64,000 nucleotides of DNA from Phallusia mammillata (taxonomy: Eukaryota; Chordata; Ascidiacea; Phlebobranchia; Ascidiidae): NCBI GenBank assembly GCA_003260075.1, contig QLIY01000076.1:70196-134195 (forward strand), read 5' to 3'. The translations under genes and the position numbers were made by a program. A model generated the notes under the pieces. The model had not been told where the DNA came from. It did no database searches and saw nothing but the letters and a program-made list of their open reading frames with translations. Below are positions 1-12,908 of the stretch, piece after piece (the first letter of the stretch is position 1; the number at the start of each line of letters is the position of its first letter).

Positions 1-108
1 AAACATTAAACAAAATAGGTTTACATTCTTCAGTGGGTAAATGGAATTCAATTAAAGTAACCACAAGGGGTCGCTTGTGAGATCAAAAAATAACAATTTA
101 AAAGAATC

Positions 109-560
109 CTCTTGAGCCAATGGAGAAGTTGGCAACGAAAAAAAGAAATTTTACGTTGAATTGCAGTTGAGTGAGAGATGTCTTGGTTCACAGTTCACCG
201 CATATCTGTGCGTGAGTTCCAGGTGCGGAAATGTGTATCGGTGAAGGGTTCCTGATTCACGTGCCTATATGCAAAAGTTGCGTTCGCTACAATACAACTT
301 TAACAGACCCCCCCCCCTGGGAGCCGCATGCGGCCCCGAAAACCGAGTTTGAGAACCACTGCTCTTGAGCCAATGGAGAAGTTGGCAACGAAAAAAAGAA
401 AATTTACGTTGAATTGCAGTTAAGTGAGAGATGTCTTGGTTCACAGTTCACCGCATATCTATGAGTGAGCTCCAAATGCGGAAATGTGTATCGGTGGAGG
501 GTTCCTGATTCACGTGCCTATATGCAAAAGTTGCGTTCGCCACAATACAAATTGAACAGT
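109..560. repeat. Unmerged duplicate around ten-C run 308-317
   Basis: Bases 109-307 recur at 362-556 with a few substitutions. One copy carries the MITE end and the other lacks it, as expected of two haplotypes placed in series. Confidence 0.8.
318..361. mobile_element. 3' end of the same hAT MITE family, cut by a gap filler
   Basis: These 44 bases match the last part of the element at 7673-7889 (GGGAGCCGCATGCGG ... GAGAACCACTG). They follow a ten-C run and are followed by CTCTTGAG. The uninterrupted site with a single CTCTTGAG is at 109-116, in the other copy of the same flanking sequence. Confidence 0.75.
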
Positions 561-889
561 GCAAAACTACCCAAAGCTGATTTGAAGTAATCTAATTATT
601 GGTACATGATGCTTAATTTCTAGACGATACATATGGCAAGGAACCTGCAGGTAATAAGTCCTACCTATAAAGTATTTCCTAAAGATCAAAAACTTTCATA
701 CAGAAGCAGCAGGTCGGAAACTTTGTGAATCGTTGTGAATAGTTTAAATAAGCAGTGGGACTTAATACTTTCAGATGTCATATTTAGAAACTGGAAGCCC
801 GAATAGGAAACGTTTTACCCACAAATGACTGGACGTTGAGTAAAACCAAAGAGAAAAACATATGTTTTTTAAAAAAAAAAGTTACTTAC

Positions 890-3800
890 TGCAATGACAA
901 GACGGTCGGAAGCAGCGACTCCACACACTGGGTCCTGGGTTGGCTAAAATAGCAAGAAAAAGTTGATAAGATTCAAAACTATTTTTGGTGCATAAGCACA
1001 CTTGGTACAATTGTTTTCAAGAGAAATGTTGTTAACGGGTACGATGTTGGCAATGACTACGCTGTCCTGATACGATTTGTAAAGTTATACAAAAACATAC
1101 GAACTTGTCACAACCCCGCATTAAGAAAGAGTTTTTTGCATAACGTTGTATAACTCGTTGAATATTTTTGTGCCATAAACCTCTACGATCCAAAACAATT
1201 TTATCTTATCGACTGAAACCAACTTGATCTACTTACAGCTTGAGCAGCTTTGAAGTTGAGAAATTCAGCTTTTGTGGCATGGGGCTTTTCATCATCAATG
1301 TGGATCAGTCTGGAACGTAAGTTATTTTAATGTTTAAAACATATTCAGCTGGCCCCCCCCCCCTTTTGTGGCATGGGGCTTTTCATCATCAATGTGGATC
1401 AGTCTGGAACATAAGTTATTTTAATGTTTAAAACATATTCAGCTTTTAGATTTATCAGATTGCAGAATAATGTTAATCGTTTTAGGGATTTAGGGATAAA
1501 ATGTCAGCAAAGGTATTGAAAAACTACATTGGTGAGTCTAATAAATACAGGAAGCAATTGAACAACTTGTAGGAAGTCAATATCTGCCAAGTATAACTTC
1601 CCACCTGACAGCGCACATCACATATGTTTCACTACACGCATCTTACTTTTCGCGGCCATCTTTTCTCTGCTGTGATGTCACAATGTGGGAAAGCCCCAGC
1701 GAGCGTGACGTCTGATATTGCCAGGTGTAGATCGCTTCGTGTGACGCAACAACCACGTGTGTTGACGTCATAGTCATGTACAGGGGTTCTATCGAAAATA
1801 TAATACATTATTTTTTTAACCGCCCAAAGCCTAAAGCTACAAACGTTCCCATCAGTTAATGCACTACATTGTACAACATTATACATGTACGATACAAATG
1901 TGCAACACGCACCTATGTCAATGAACTTGGAATCTAAAGGCGTTCCAATAGTATTGCAAAGAACAACTGCGTATTGGCCGATGTCTTCCTCCGACCGCGT
2001 TGCTAGGCAACAGTGATCGTCCATCGCTGCTACAAGAAGAAGCTGCTTAACGAACCTGACAAAAAAGAAAAGCCGAAATTGACCTTGGTCAATGTATAAG
2101 TGATGGTCAACAAACACCTCATTATTATATAGACTGCCCCCCCCCCCGTTGCTAGGCAACAGTGATCGTCCATCGCTGCTACAAGAAGAAGCTGTTTGAC
2201 GAACCTGACAAAAAAGAAAAGCCGAAATTGACCTTGGTCAATATATAAGTGATGGTCAACAAACACCTCATTATTATATAGACTAGGCAATGTTTTAACG
2301 AAACAGTTTGTTTTTCGCTTATCAATTATCGAGTTAATGTGAAAAATTAACATTACTCATAAGTTGCTGTGAAAAAATGAAACTTACTTGACATATTTCT
2401 CCTTGTTTCTCCAATCCCAGAATACAACAGTGTGGTCAATTCGATCAGGTTTCATAAATGTGTATATCACAGCATTTGAACAAAAACCCCACTGGAAAAA
2501 AATCAAAAAAAAAACGTAAAAAGTGTAAAACCAAAACTTTATTGTTAAAAAAGTGAATGCAAAAACCATAGCGGTGTTAACATATTTTTATGACATTATT
2601 TCGACATGTGAAAATTCCATGAAGTATAGCACTTGCCGAATACTTTGATAATTATTACTGCAAACTATTGCAAGTGCAATCTATGTTAAAAATCATCTTC
2701 CCCAAGTACACATTTTCACTTTTGATTTGGTAAGCTATTATATTCAAGTTTAACAACAATTGTTATTCATTTCAATACATTCAACTAGTTTTTTCATATG
2801 GGTAGGTAAAGCAAAAGTTATACCTTGTAGTCTGGCCGAATGTTGGCAAAAAATATGTGACTGTCTACAGCAAGTGCAATTCTAAGACTTGCTTTCTCCC
2901 AGTCAAGAGAGGTGATAGACCGACCTGGAACTTTGAGTGTGTGTTGTGGCTGAAACACAAAGACAATGACATGACTGTCAGTACAAAGTTTGACTTTTAA
3001 GTTAGTAAGTTTACAGCCTGGTTTTTAATAAGCCTGTTTTTTGGAAATAAATTAATTAATTAATTTGTTAGGGAAATTCCTATTTATGACTGACAGACTT
3101 TAGTCATTGGGTTTTGGGTGTTTTTTAATAAATTACCTCTCCAAATGCGCTGAAAAACTGGACCACTGTTATATCCTTATCTTGAGTCAGTGATCGTTGA
3201 TATCCAGCAATGGCTAGAGTGGAACCGGTCTCATTCCATTTAGCATCAACAATTTGCATTGTTGCATCAACCAACACTGGTCCTTTAACACAAACCAGCA
3301 TTTTAACACAGTTGTACACACAGAAAACATTTTTCTTTACAAAACATGGTCAAAACGTACATTACACAAAACTGATACACTAACACAAATAAAGTAAATA
3401 TAACTTTGTCAGAAAACACAGCAATAAGCCAACTAGGTGTAACACTTACTATCATCTGCTTCATTTCTCATGATTTGGCATCTTCCATTATCAAAGCAAA
3501 CTGCTAAGCATGGACAATCCTGTTCAATATATCCCATCCTTCCATTATACCATTCAAGTGCTGAGATGCTCACAGCCCCTGTCACATTCACGAGGCAGTG
3601 CAATTCTACTTTACCCTGTAATAAAAATACTGGCATTTTACACATTTGATAGCTGTTTTGTCCGGACACCAAATACATGGTTCTGACAAAAAACAGAAAT
3701 TAACATATTGGTGAAATAGGTAATAGTAAACTGGAGTACATTGGTCACAAAAGTGTTTGTTTACTTACAATTGGATTTCCAAGACTGTCATAAATGTGGA

Positions 3801-5195
3801 GTTCGCCATTTGTTGTTCCAAACAAGATAATCTTACTATCTGGAGACCACTGATAAAATACAAGCACACCAGATTTGAGTAAAATTGATCAGCTACCTAT
3901 CAAAAACTGTTTTCTGACTTACTGCCACATTGGATAGCAGCATGTTTCTTAGTTCTTTTCCCCAAATCCTATTCCCATCCACAGAACCAACAATAACAGC
4001 ACCATCTTCGTATGCAATGCAAATCTTTTGACCATCAGCATTCCAAGACATTGATCTTACAACAGATTTGTTACGATTGTTGATCATTTCCTCAAACCAC
4101 TGTCCTGTAAAAATGCATTAAATGGTTCAGACGCATAAAATAGTTTCAACCGCATAATTAAATACAAAAAAATCGGGCCTTTTTCTTAAAAAAATAAGAT
4201 ACTTTATTAGAGATAAATATCTGAAAACCATGAAACGCTAACCTTTGAAAAGCATCCACACTATAATGAGGCCCTTGTGATCACTGGTGGTGAGTTTTTG
4301 ATAATGATTGTTCCAAGTAACCACCTTAACCGTTCCTGTTTACAAAAACAATACATTTTACTTGTTGCAGTTAACAACACCCAATCTAAAGCAGCAATGG
4401 TATTAAAATAACTTCCCAGTGTGAAGTACAACTTGTATATATCCCCCCCCCCACCACCTTAACCGTTCCTGTTTACAAAAACAATACATTTTACTTGTTG
4501 TAGTTAACAACACCCAATCTAAAGCAGCAATGGTATTAAAAGAATTTCCCAGTGTGAAGTACAACTTGATATAGCTGAACTGCTACACCAAATGTGCCAC
4601 TATAACATTCAATAAAAATAATACAAAATTCTTACCAGAGTGTCCCTCCATGGTTTGATTCATACTTAGATTGCTTGGAGCAGCCAATCCCCTGATATTT
4701 GCATCCTTGGATAAGTTGCTCTCAAGTTTTAGAACCTAGCAACACCAAATATATTGAATTTTGTACTACAACAGGACTATATATCAACTGTAACATTTTA
4801 TAGTTTTTTTCAGCGAAATGTTTATTTGTGGGGGAAAATATTACGTCTATTGTCTGACTAAAAAAAAAACGGTCCCTGTTTTATTGGGTATTATGTTAAA
4901 GTTTCCTACCTTAAGAAGCCCATCTGCACCACCACAAGCAATGTAACCTTCTTCTTTATTCCATGATAAGCAATGAAGAGAAATGTTATTAGGAATTGCA
5001 ATCTGCCAAAACAAATTTAGTAAACCTTATCACTCATGTCATTTTCAATTTTTCATAGATTCGATTTGCAATCACGTTATGTCACAGAAAAACTAAGTTT
5101 GGCCCTAAAACTAGATTAGTTAAAGGTACGAAAAATGCAGAGTTAACAGGTTTCATTTTGTTTTGACCTACCTTTTTACTGAGATACACAAACAT
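890..5195 (-). CDS. WDR35: WDR35 / IFT121, intraflagellar transport A subunit (5' part, partial)
   Basis: WDR35 is an IFT-A subunit with N-terminal WD40 propellers, acting in retrograde ciliary transport and ciliary membrane cargo entry. I recognise it by near-identity to the vertebrate protein, for example [35 protein letters not shown] and VVFWD. Exons on the minus strand, in order: 5172-5195 (start MFVYLSKK), 4910-5002, 4636-4735, 4243-4335, 3923-4104, 3769-3849, 3450-3615, 3137-3282, 2824-2949, 2388-2491, 1913-2055, 1237-1309, 890-943. All junctions are GT-AG. Phases agree up to 1913; the next joint is uncertain because an exon expected from the family (after FIDI) is not found between 1309 and 1913. 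The C-terminal TPR half lies beyond the left edge. Partial second copies of three exons (near 1364-1411, 2148-2211, 4453-4468) sit behind ten-C runs and are assembly duplicates. Product identity is sure; boundaries at both ends of the gap are less so. Confidence 0.95.
1270..1446. repeat. Unmerged duplicate around ten-C run 1353-1363
   Basis: Bases 1270-1350, covering part of a WDR35 exon, recur at 1364-1444 with one or two changes. Only the left copy has the downstream half of the exon. Confidence 0.8.
1999..2285. repeat. Unmerged duplicate around ten-C run 2137-2147
   Basis: Bases 1999-2135 recur at 2148-2284 with single-base changes. The block contains the 5' part of the WDR35 exon at 1913-2055, so a truncated second exon copy appears at 2148-2211. 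Confidence 0.85.
4320..4577. repeat. Unmerged duplicate around ten-C run 4443-4452
   Basis: Bases 4320-4442 recur at 4453-4575 nearly unchanged, including the first bases of the WDR35 exon at 4243-4335. Confidence 0.85.
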
Positions 5196-6455
5196 TTTGC
5201 TCCTTTTTCGTTTGACGAATTTACTTTACCGATGCTTGTATTTTTAGTTCACAAACACAAGAACCCACATCGACTTCTCAAACAAAAAATTAGTAAACTT
5301 ATCAATCCAAGTGCAGGTTTTGTCGGCAAGTTTTGATATTTCATTCTAACGATAACCAAACATTTGCGGGTAGACAAATAAGAGAGACTGAATAGATCCA
5401 GTGCACTAGGGTAACAAGTAAGGTAAACAATTGCAACAATGTACAATTTATACATAAATTTTACTATAACTAGCAATTTTATAAATATAGTTAGTAAGTT
5501 AAAAGCTGATTAAAATTAAATAAAGCAGACCTTTTTGGAACTTTTTCTAGTCAATACTCTGGTGCAGACGAAAAATGTCTTGGAGCTTTGTCGGCAGTTT
5601 TGTTTAAATCAAGCGGTTTACTTGCTCCAAACAAAAATCAGTAAATAAATAATTTGTTTCTTCTCTGACACCCGGCACGGTCTTTAAAACTCAGACAAGT
5701 CTTCAAGTTGCATTTCATTTTATTAAATAAATTTGTTCAGCTACTAACAAAGCATGAACAACTTAACATCGTTAAAGTTGTTTACAATATATACACGGAC
5801 TAATGAAAAGGGTGCATCACCGGTTATCACACGCAATCAAAACAAAATCGTTCCCTTTTGCACGTAAAATCTACGCACAATTTAAAAAATCTAATAAAAG
5901 AGACATTGTTTTGCGAGGCAAACCATTTTTTGTTTGCATCGAAATTCGGATGCTATGTCAACACAACAAGGGGGGAAAGAGTTCAGTAAAAATGTCAAAA
6001 CAACGTAAAAACACGATACTACAAAACTAAGTCTACACTACTATTTTTAAGCACACTACATTTTTCTTGGCTTCTCGGCCGTTAGTCTAACTTTTAACAG
6101 TTTAGAATGTTAAGTTCAGAACAAAATGCAATGCACAAAATTGGTAATATCTAGCATTGTGTGGCAAATGTTAAAACTACTGAGTAATATGTCAATAACT
6201 AGCGGTAAATTTATGTTTTTTTGAAACAAACGCTATTTTGCAGTTCATGTTGAAACAAACTTACAATATCGTGTCACGGATGCACAAAAGTGAAATAACA
6301 CTTGGTCAAAAAGGTAAAGAAAAGAAAAAAAGTAACAAGTCTACAGTGAAAGAAATAGTACACTCCACTTTAAACCACGCCCGCTCCTTCCAACCAATCA
6401 CACACCCGCTCCGTGTATGCTTGTCTAGTGTCGTTGACGGCTGTTTAAAAGACGA
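5196..6455. other. Intergenic region between the WDR35 start and the LRR gene tail
   Basis: This stretch is upstream of WDR35 and downstream of the LRR gene, both on the minus strand, so it should hold the WDR35 promoter and 5' leader. Short open frames here lack splice context or recognisable residues. I see no RNA gene or repeat that I can defend. Confidence 0.5.
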
Positions 6456-9400
6456 CTAGGTTTGAATGGTCGGTAAATTTGAAAAGGGTGAAGGTTTTGT
6501 TAATGCGACACTCTTGGTTCCCGTTCCCACTTCATGCACCACTGTCATGGTGGTCAACGACATCTTTCCCCCCCCCCTCGGTAAATTTGAAAAGGGTGAA
6601 GGTTTTGTTAATGCGACACTCTTGGCTCCCGTTCCCACTTCATGCACCACTGTCATGGTGGTCAACGACATCTTGCCCCCCCCCCTAAAACCGACACTAC
6701 GCTTGACCTCGACGCTGCACCGGATGACTTGCCGAAATTGACGAAGTTTTCGACAGCTGAATTCTTTTCCCTGACCTCGAGGTCGACAGCACTGTTTCGT
6801 TTGCACATGTAGATGGCAAAAAGCCCAGCACTGACACCCACTAAAACGGCGACGGTGGTGACAAGAAGAACACTGCTTTCGGCTGGACAGAGGCTCTTTG
6901 CGTTAATTTGGAATAGAGAGTTTCCCGCCATAGAAACTGGAGAGTCGCATACAGCGTGACTAAAGAAAAAATAATAATAAATTCACACTGAAACTTAAGC
7001 AAATAATTTTTTTGTTATACACTTTTGTTTTGTGTATGATAAGCTACTTACGTGTAAGTGATGTTTCGTCTGTCAAAATCCTCTTCCACTCGTTTAAGAT
7101 AACAGTCGCAATGCCATAGATTATCGTGGAGATAAACCTCTCTGAGATTGTGCATGTGTTCGAACAGTTTTACCTCAAGCGTTTGCAAGTAGTTGTCACT
7201 GAAGTCAATCTAGTCAAATATTTCACACATTAATTCAGGAATAAAATACAAAAGCATTTTTTCATATAGACGAGTCGTTTTTACTTGCGCAAACAGAAGC
7301 TATAATTTAGAAGTTTTTACATTGGTATTCATTTTACCTGCTCTAAAAGCCGGAGTTTGGCAAACATGTGTACTTGGAGTTTGTGCAGTTTGTTGTCAGG
7401 AAGAATCAATTCCTTTAGCTGCTTCAACCGACCCATTGACCGGGGAAGGATTTGGATGAAGTTGTTGGCAAGATCGAGTCGCGTCAAGGTCTTGGACATA
7501 CCCCGAAATATTCTAAAATGTTGTAATAATTAATTGAAGATCAGAGAAGTTTGCCAAGACGCTAGTGTTTTTGTTTTTTATCTGAACAAACTTTGTTCCC
7601 CTGTTAAATTTATTTACCTTGAGTTTATTTGTACATGACTGATTTTAATGTCTGATTTTGTAGCCTATAGGCCAGTGGTTCTCAAACTTTTTTATTGTCG
7701 GGGCCAAATGGTATTTTTTTAAGTGTGTAGAGAGCCGCAAACAAACGAAACCTTGAGAAAATCACTAAAGATTATTACTTTAAAAGCTAAAATAGCAGTG
7801 TTTGGTGGTTTTCTGGGGTCTGGTGCGAGCCGCAAAATAAGTAGTTGGGAGCCGCATGCGGTCCCGAAAACCGAGTTTGAGAACCACTGCTATAGGCTAT
7901 GTGTGGCAACTTGGTTAAACTTTTGTTTCAAAAACCGTTATTATTAAATTCGCCATGTTTTTTATCTGTTTCTTATAAATAAATTGCAGAAAGAGGCTAC
8001 TTACGGATCTGGTATATAGTCGAGATCATTATGGGCAATTTCCAAGACTTCCAAGTTGACAAGTTTCTTAAAGATCTTTAGTGGAAGTTTCTCAATTCGG
8101 TTGTGATTGAGATAAAGGTGCTTGGTGGGTTTTGGAATATCTAAAACAAAGTTACAAACAGTCAGTGAACAAACCCACCAAGAAGAAAATGCGCAAAGCA
8201 GTTAACAAAGAGAAAAAAACTTGAAATACACGTGGTCCGTGTTTTCTGAGCCCTAAAATTTTTAACCTGCGTCATGTGTGTCCCATCATGTGTAATTTAG
8301 TTACATTGTTAGGGATAAATCGTTTCCAGTTTATACACATGATTGCCCCCCCCCCGTGAACAAACCCACCAAGAAGAAAATGCGCAAAGCAGTTAACAAA
8401 GAGTAAAATTTTTAACCTGCGTCATGAGTGTCCCATCATGTGTAATTTAGTTACATTGCTAGGGATAAATCGTTTCCAGTTTATGCACATGATTAAACAT
8501 ACAACTTTTGAGCCTTTGCCTTTGGTCAGGGAATAATGTTTTAACCTGTTTGAACCGAGTTTTGACGAAAAACTTTAACCATGACTGGCTTTCTACGCTT
8601 TTCAATCGGCACATACTAACATCAGCAGTTAAAACACAGGTTGTCCGGTCGTTTATGCCGTCTGCTTTGTTCCCCAGACGCAATGCTTTGTGGCTTGATC
8701 GACACTCACGTATGTGTTTGCAAGGTCCCCCCGCAATTCGGCCGGATACCATTGCAGCAAAATGCGCGGGAAAACAACAATACCCCTTGTTTCGTGAAAA
8801 ACAGTGCTATTATGTCAAAACAATGACTGACAACCGATCAGCTGTTAAACCAGGTGTTGCGTCAAACTTGTAGTGAACTGGTTGTTATCTGCCGATCAGA
8901 ACTGGAGAATGGAACGCTCTGCTTGTGCTGTATAGTAAGTACCTTAACGTGTTATGTTATTTTGCTGCGCTGCAAGGCTAAGGTTACACAGAAAGTGATC
9001 ATAGTGAGGCATAACTTGCATGCCTCAATCAAGTGCTGATAACTTGTGGCTTGGTAAACATCGAGGCAAAGCTGGGTCCTTGGTGTGGAAGTTTTACTTT
9101 AATGACAGCTTTTGGTTGCTAACTAGCGTAAGGGGCTTAGCTTGTCAAAACACGCTTTGGTGCTGTGGTGACGGAAAGGGAGGGCGCTGCGCCATACATT
9201 CCTGTATCTCTTAGAGGTCAAGTTCGCAGTCTGGCCTCTCTCGCGGCCTGTCAAACATGGTGCACCGGCCATGGAACATTTCCGAATCTACGACACCCTC
9301 CAACCCCTTCATGTACCGCAAACGCTGTTGGTGGTATGTCTTAACTGTGACTGACAGGTTACGTAAAAATTGTTTGTGTATTGGCATGGTAAAAAATTGC

Positions 9401-12400
9401 CTAATTGAAAAACAATCGTACATTTTGTGTGGATTAAAACATTCCACTACAAAATTGAGCCCCCCCCCCCCAAAAATTGTTTGTGTATTGGCATGGTAAA
9501 AAATTGCCTAATTGAAAAAAATCGTACATTTTGTGTGGATTAAAAATTCCACAACAAAATTGAGCTCAAACACCGGTTAAGACAAGCTAAGCAATTACCG
9601 TTTTGTCGTGTTTTTGCTTTGTAATGATAACATAATTAACGCTCATTTTTCGCTTTTGCGAAACTCTTTGGTTGGTTAAATTCCGATCATACGTTCAATT
9701 CTGTAGCAGACTACAGACTGGCATGGACTCGCGTTAGCTGTCAATCATCACTGAACTCGAGATGCAGTACCGACGGGGTTAGAATGTACTTATGCGCGAA
9801 AACCCTTTGAAGCAGGCGTTGGCGGGAGGCGGCGATTGGGGTAAGATGCTACTTCCCGGTCAGGCACGACCCCGCCATGTGACGCCCTACTTTAACACGT
9901 CAAGTGAATAGTTTACGTAGTTTAGGCTGGACATTCCGACCCTACTTGCGGGGTTCGTTCAGAGAAGATTTGCTGACGTCATGCGCGTTGGGCGTGAAGG
10001 TTTAAATAAGACACAATTGCTCGTAAAAGCCCGGGACTAGCTAGCATTAGGACAATTCGGGTACAAAGGGTCGAATATAAAGTGTAATCGCAATGCTGGC
10101 AATTGGTTTAATACGAAAAGTTGTTTTGTGTTTGTTGTGTGTTTTACGCAATCGTCACAAATATTTATGCACATTTTAAGTGACTCGATTCCTACTGTCA
10201 CAAATCAGATTATATTTTGTAGTTTTAGGCACCGAATTGCAAAATACTTCATCACAAATCAGGATATTTCAATTGCCCTTCAAGTCGACGCTTAGCTGCA
10301 ATAGAGTCAAACACGTCTAAAAGTCACGGCGGGAGACGATTGTGAAGCTAAACGCAAACAAACACCTTTAAGGCCCCCCCCCCTCAAGTGAATAGTTTAC
10401 GTAGTTTAGGCTGGACATTCCGACCCTACTTTCCGGGTTCGCTCGTAGAAGATTTGCTGACGTCATACGCGTTGGGCGTGAAGGTTTAAATAAGACACAA
10501 TTGCTCGTAAAAGCCCGGGACTAGCCAGCATTAGGATAATTCGGGTACAAAAGGTCGAATATTAAGTGTAATCGCAATGCTGGCAATTGGTTTAATACGA
10601 AAATTTGTTTTGCGTTTTGTTGTGTATTTTACCCAAGTGTCACATATATGTATACACATATTAAGTGACCCCGTTCCTACTGTCACACCTCAGATTATAT
10701 TTTAAAGTTTTGGACCCCGAATCGAAAAGACCTTGTCCCAAATCGGGGACATTCAATTGCCCTTCAAGTCGCACTTCGACGCTTAGCTGGGAAAAATATA
10801 TCTAAAATTCACGGTGCGAGACGATTGTGCAGCTAGCTGCTAAACGCAAACAAACGCTTACAGGGATTTTATCAAAAAAACAAATCTCGTAATTACGGTA
10901 AATTTTTCGTTCGATTTGCGTCAAAGCTTTGTAAAAATAAGTCGTTAGGCTTTGGTTCTGATTCCTGGTGCATTTTGCACAGCTCTGTATGTGTATCGGT
11001 GGCATACAGGTAGGGATCGGGCGCCGAATAATAAAAATTGACGTTCGTTAAACGTCTGGAAAGTTATGCAGATAAGCACGGTGGATCAGACGGAACGATT
11101 GACAGATCTTTGTCGAGTTAACCCCGCAGACAACCATTTTTTAGCACAAAGTTTTTCGCTTTGAACGAGTGCCACGTCGCTGAGAAAACTGACTGCAAAA
11201 GTCTTGAATTTCACCAACCTTAAATTCCCTGAAATCACATGCAAAAAATCGCTTCAATTTGTTTCTTATAGGTGAAACGCGTTAATGTAATTTGGGAAGG
11301 TAAAGCGCACAACAGAAATCAGCATGACAAGGAAATTTTACCAGTTTGAAAATTACGGCTTATAACTTAAGTTTTCTTAAAGATAAACTTCACATTTTTA
11401 AATGCTCATCTATTACTTATATTATGTGTTTAATAATTAAATATGTGAACGTGTTTGGCGCTTAAAACTAATAGGAAGTCCCAACTCACGACAACAAGTA
11501 TCTGCGCTGTTGATACAAATTTAGAAGTCAAGTGGCTCTTCGCCAGTTCACCGCCAAGGCACAAGTGTCTGAAACTTGAAATCCTCAAACCCCACTATCA
11601 ATGATACTGCATGGTTTATATCTAACGGCTTCGAGGGATATTCAAAAAAAAATCTTGAAAAGATGGCTATGTAATACAAAAATCGAAATATGGTTAATTA
11701 TAATACTAATAAATACGCCTTAAATCAAAATTTTTTCATAATTAGTTTGTATGTTTTAATTTTATTTCATAACAAATTTTTTTTTAAAGTTTTGTAAGTG
11801 TCCGATAAAATCCAAATCTGTTAATACAAAACGGTTTGGCCCATTTATCTTGGGTACAACATCATAAAAAGTGTCTTATTGCCAAAAACCAACAGAAAGT
11901 AATAGAATGGTGCCCATTTAAAAGTTTTAAGGAAAAAATATTTGATATGAGAGGGATGTTAAATGGTTTGTACACGTCATTTTGAACTTGCGGTAAATGA
12001 CGAAATTCTCCTTTAGACAGAAACATATAATTCTGCCTCACCCAGGGGTGTATGGTAATCTTAAGGTATCAACAAAACGATTTGATAACAACCTGCGATG
12101 TTTTATGTAGTTTGTAAACCGCCATTTTCAACGCCCTTATAAAAGAACAGGTGGTCTGACGTTTTGTTGGCATCAGAAACAACAAAACAGACCTAAATAC
12201 GAAGTTCATATACGTACAGGATGGGAAAAACTTATTGCGACAAAAATTTATGCAATTTTGCAGCTTTTCATCTATGATCATAGGTCATCTCTGGAAAACC
12301 TAGACAGATTGCGCAACATACCATTTACTCTAATCTTCGTTTCCGTAACCACTATGACGCAATAGCGGTACATTGTCAAGGATGTCGCGGAAATACTAGG

Positions 12401-12908
12401 GATTAAACTCTGCGGGTGTGAAGCGGAATGTGGTTGTAGATTTTGCACATTTGAGACTGAACTATAGTCAATAGCAAAAATCCTTGTTTCTTATTATTTT
12501 GTATAGTTCAAGTAAAACGGAAAAAAAGCTTTGGGATCGAAACAAGTACAACTTTTGTATCAGTTACAAACATGAAAATAATTTCACCAGGCCAAAGGTC
12601 AGAATAAAGGACGCTTTTGGTCAGTATAAAGAAGTTAAAGCTAAAAGTGTTAACTTCAAGTTATGGAAAGTTATCTCACCTGTCGGCACGAACCACAATT
12701 CTGTATTGGTGCAGTTCACAGTTAACGTGGTAGCATCGCACTTGCACTTCTGCGGACACCGCCACTCTCTACTTCCCAATGACGTCACGCGCGATGACGT
12801 AACCGTTTTCGTACTTTCTGCGGGATGGTGCTTGGCTTTTGCGGCAAGGGTAAAGGGATAAACGAAGCAGGCGAGGAAAATGGTGAAGATCAGGCAACAA
12901 CGGGTCAT
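6456..12908 (-). CDS. Leucine-rich-repeat single-pass membrane protein
   Basis: Exons: 12680-12908, 8005-8140, 7338-7512, 7052-7209 and 6456(or 6662)-6959; all introns are GT-AG and phases match. Exon 1 holds the start, a signal peptide (CLIFTIFLACFVYPFTLA) and an LRR N-terminal cap (CPQKCKC...NC) ending VPT-DIPKPTKHLYLNHNRI. The next exons give four to five LRRs with the LxxLxLxxN pattern, then a C-terminal cap (NLWHCDCYL ... VCDSP ... LCP). A transmembrane segment follows (VLLVTTVAVLVGVSAGLFAIYM) and a short basic cytoplasmic tail. The layout resembles Slit-type LRR receptors or adhesion proteins; I cannot name an orthologue. The tail is broken by two ten-base gap fillers (6568-6577, 6676-6685) around a duplicated 100-base block. 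Read literally the frame stops at 6662; the other frame continues through VGTGAKSVALTKPSPFSNLP to a stop at 6456, which probably is the real end. Confidence 0.85.
6470..6685. repeat. Duplicate block with two ten-C runs in the LRR gene tail
   Basis: Bases 6470-6567 recur at 6578-6675 with a change of TT to GC (GGTTCCC/GGCTCCC). Both copies end in a ten-C run (6568-6577, 6676-6685). The block codes, on the minus strand, for the presumed cytoplasmic tail of the LRR protein. Confidence 0.8.
7673..7889. mobile_element. hAT-type MITE with 8-bp target duplication
   Basis: A 217-base non-coding element in intron 2 of the LRR gene. It begins CAGTGGTTCTCAAACTTTT and ends with the imperfect inverse AAACCGAGTTTGAGAACCACTG. 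Immediately outside both ends is the identical 8-mer CTATAGGC (7665-7672 and 7890-7897). The terminal motif and the 8-base duplication are the hallmarks of hAT transposition. No transposase is present, so it is non-autonomous. Confidence 0.88.
8165..8495. repeat. Unmerged duplicate around ten-C run 8346-8355
   Basis: Bases 8165-8345 recur at 8356-8495, the second lacking about 45 internal bases. This looks like an intronic indel between two haplotypes. Confidence 0.75.
9365..9566. repeat. Unmerged duplicate around C run 9460-9471
   Basis: Bases 9365-9459 recur at 9472-9566 with small indels, within intron 1 of the LRR gene. The second copy runs on smoothly without the C run. Confidence 0.8.
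9900..10860. repeat. Longest unmerged duplicate, around ten-C run 10374-10383
   Basis: About 470 bases (9900-10373) recur at 10384-10855 with scattered substitutions and small indels of a few per cent. The divergence is that of two haplotypes of a highly polymorphic animal, or of an old tandem duplication. The block lies in intron 1 of the LRR gene. Confidence 0.75.

Noticed and set aside
6066-6120. Sequence resembling the start of U2 snRNA (CTTCTCGGCC)
   Set aside because: Similarity stops after about ten bases; no branch-recognition or Sm site follows.
6466-6741. Plus-strand frame with an apparent internal protein repeat
   Set aside because: It is the antisense of the duplicated LRR tail; the repeat comes from the assembly duplicate.
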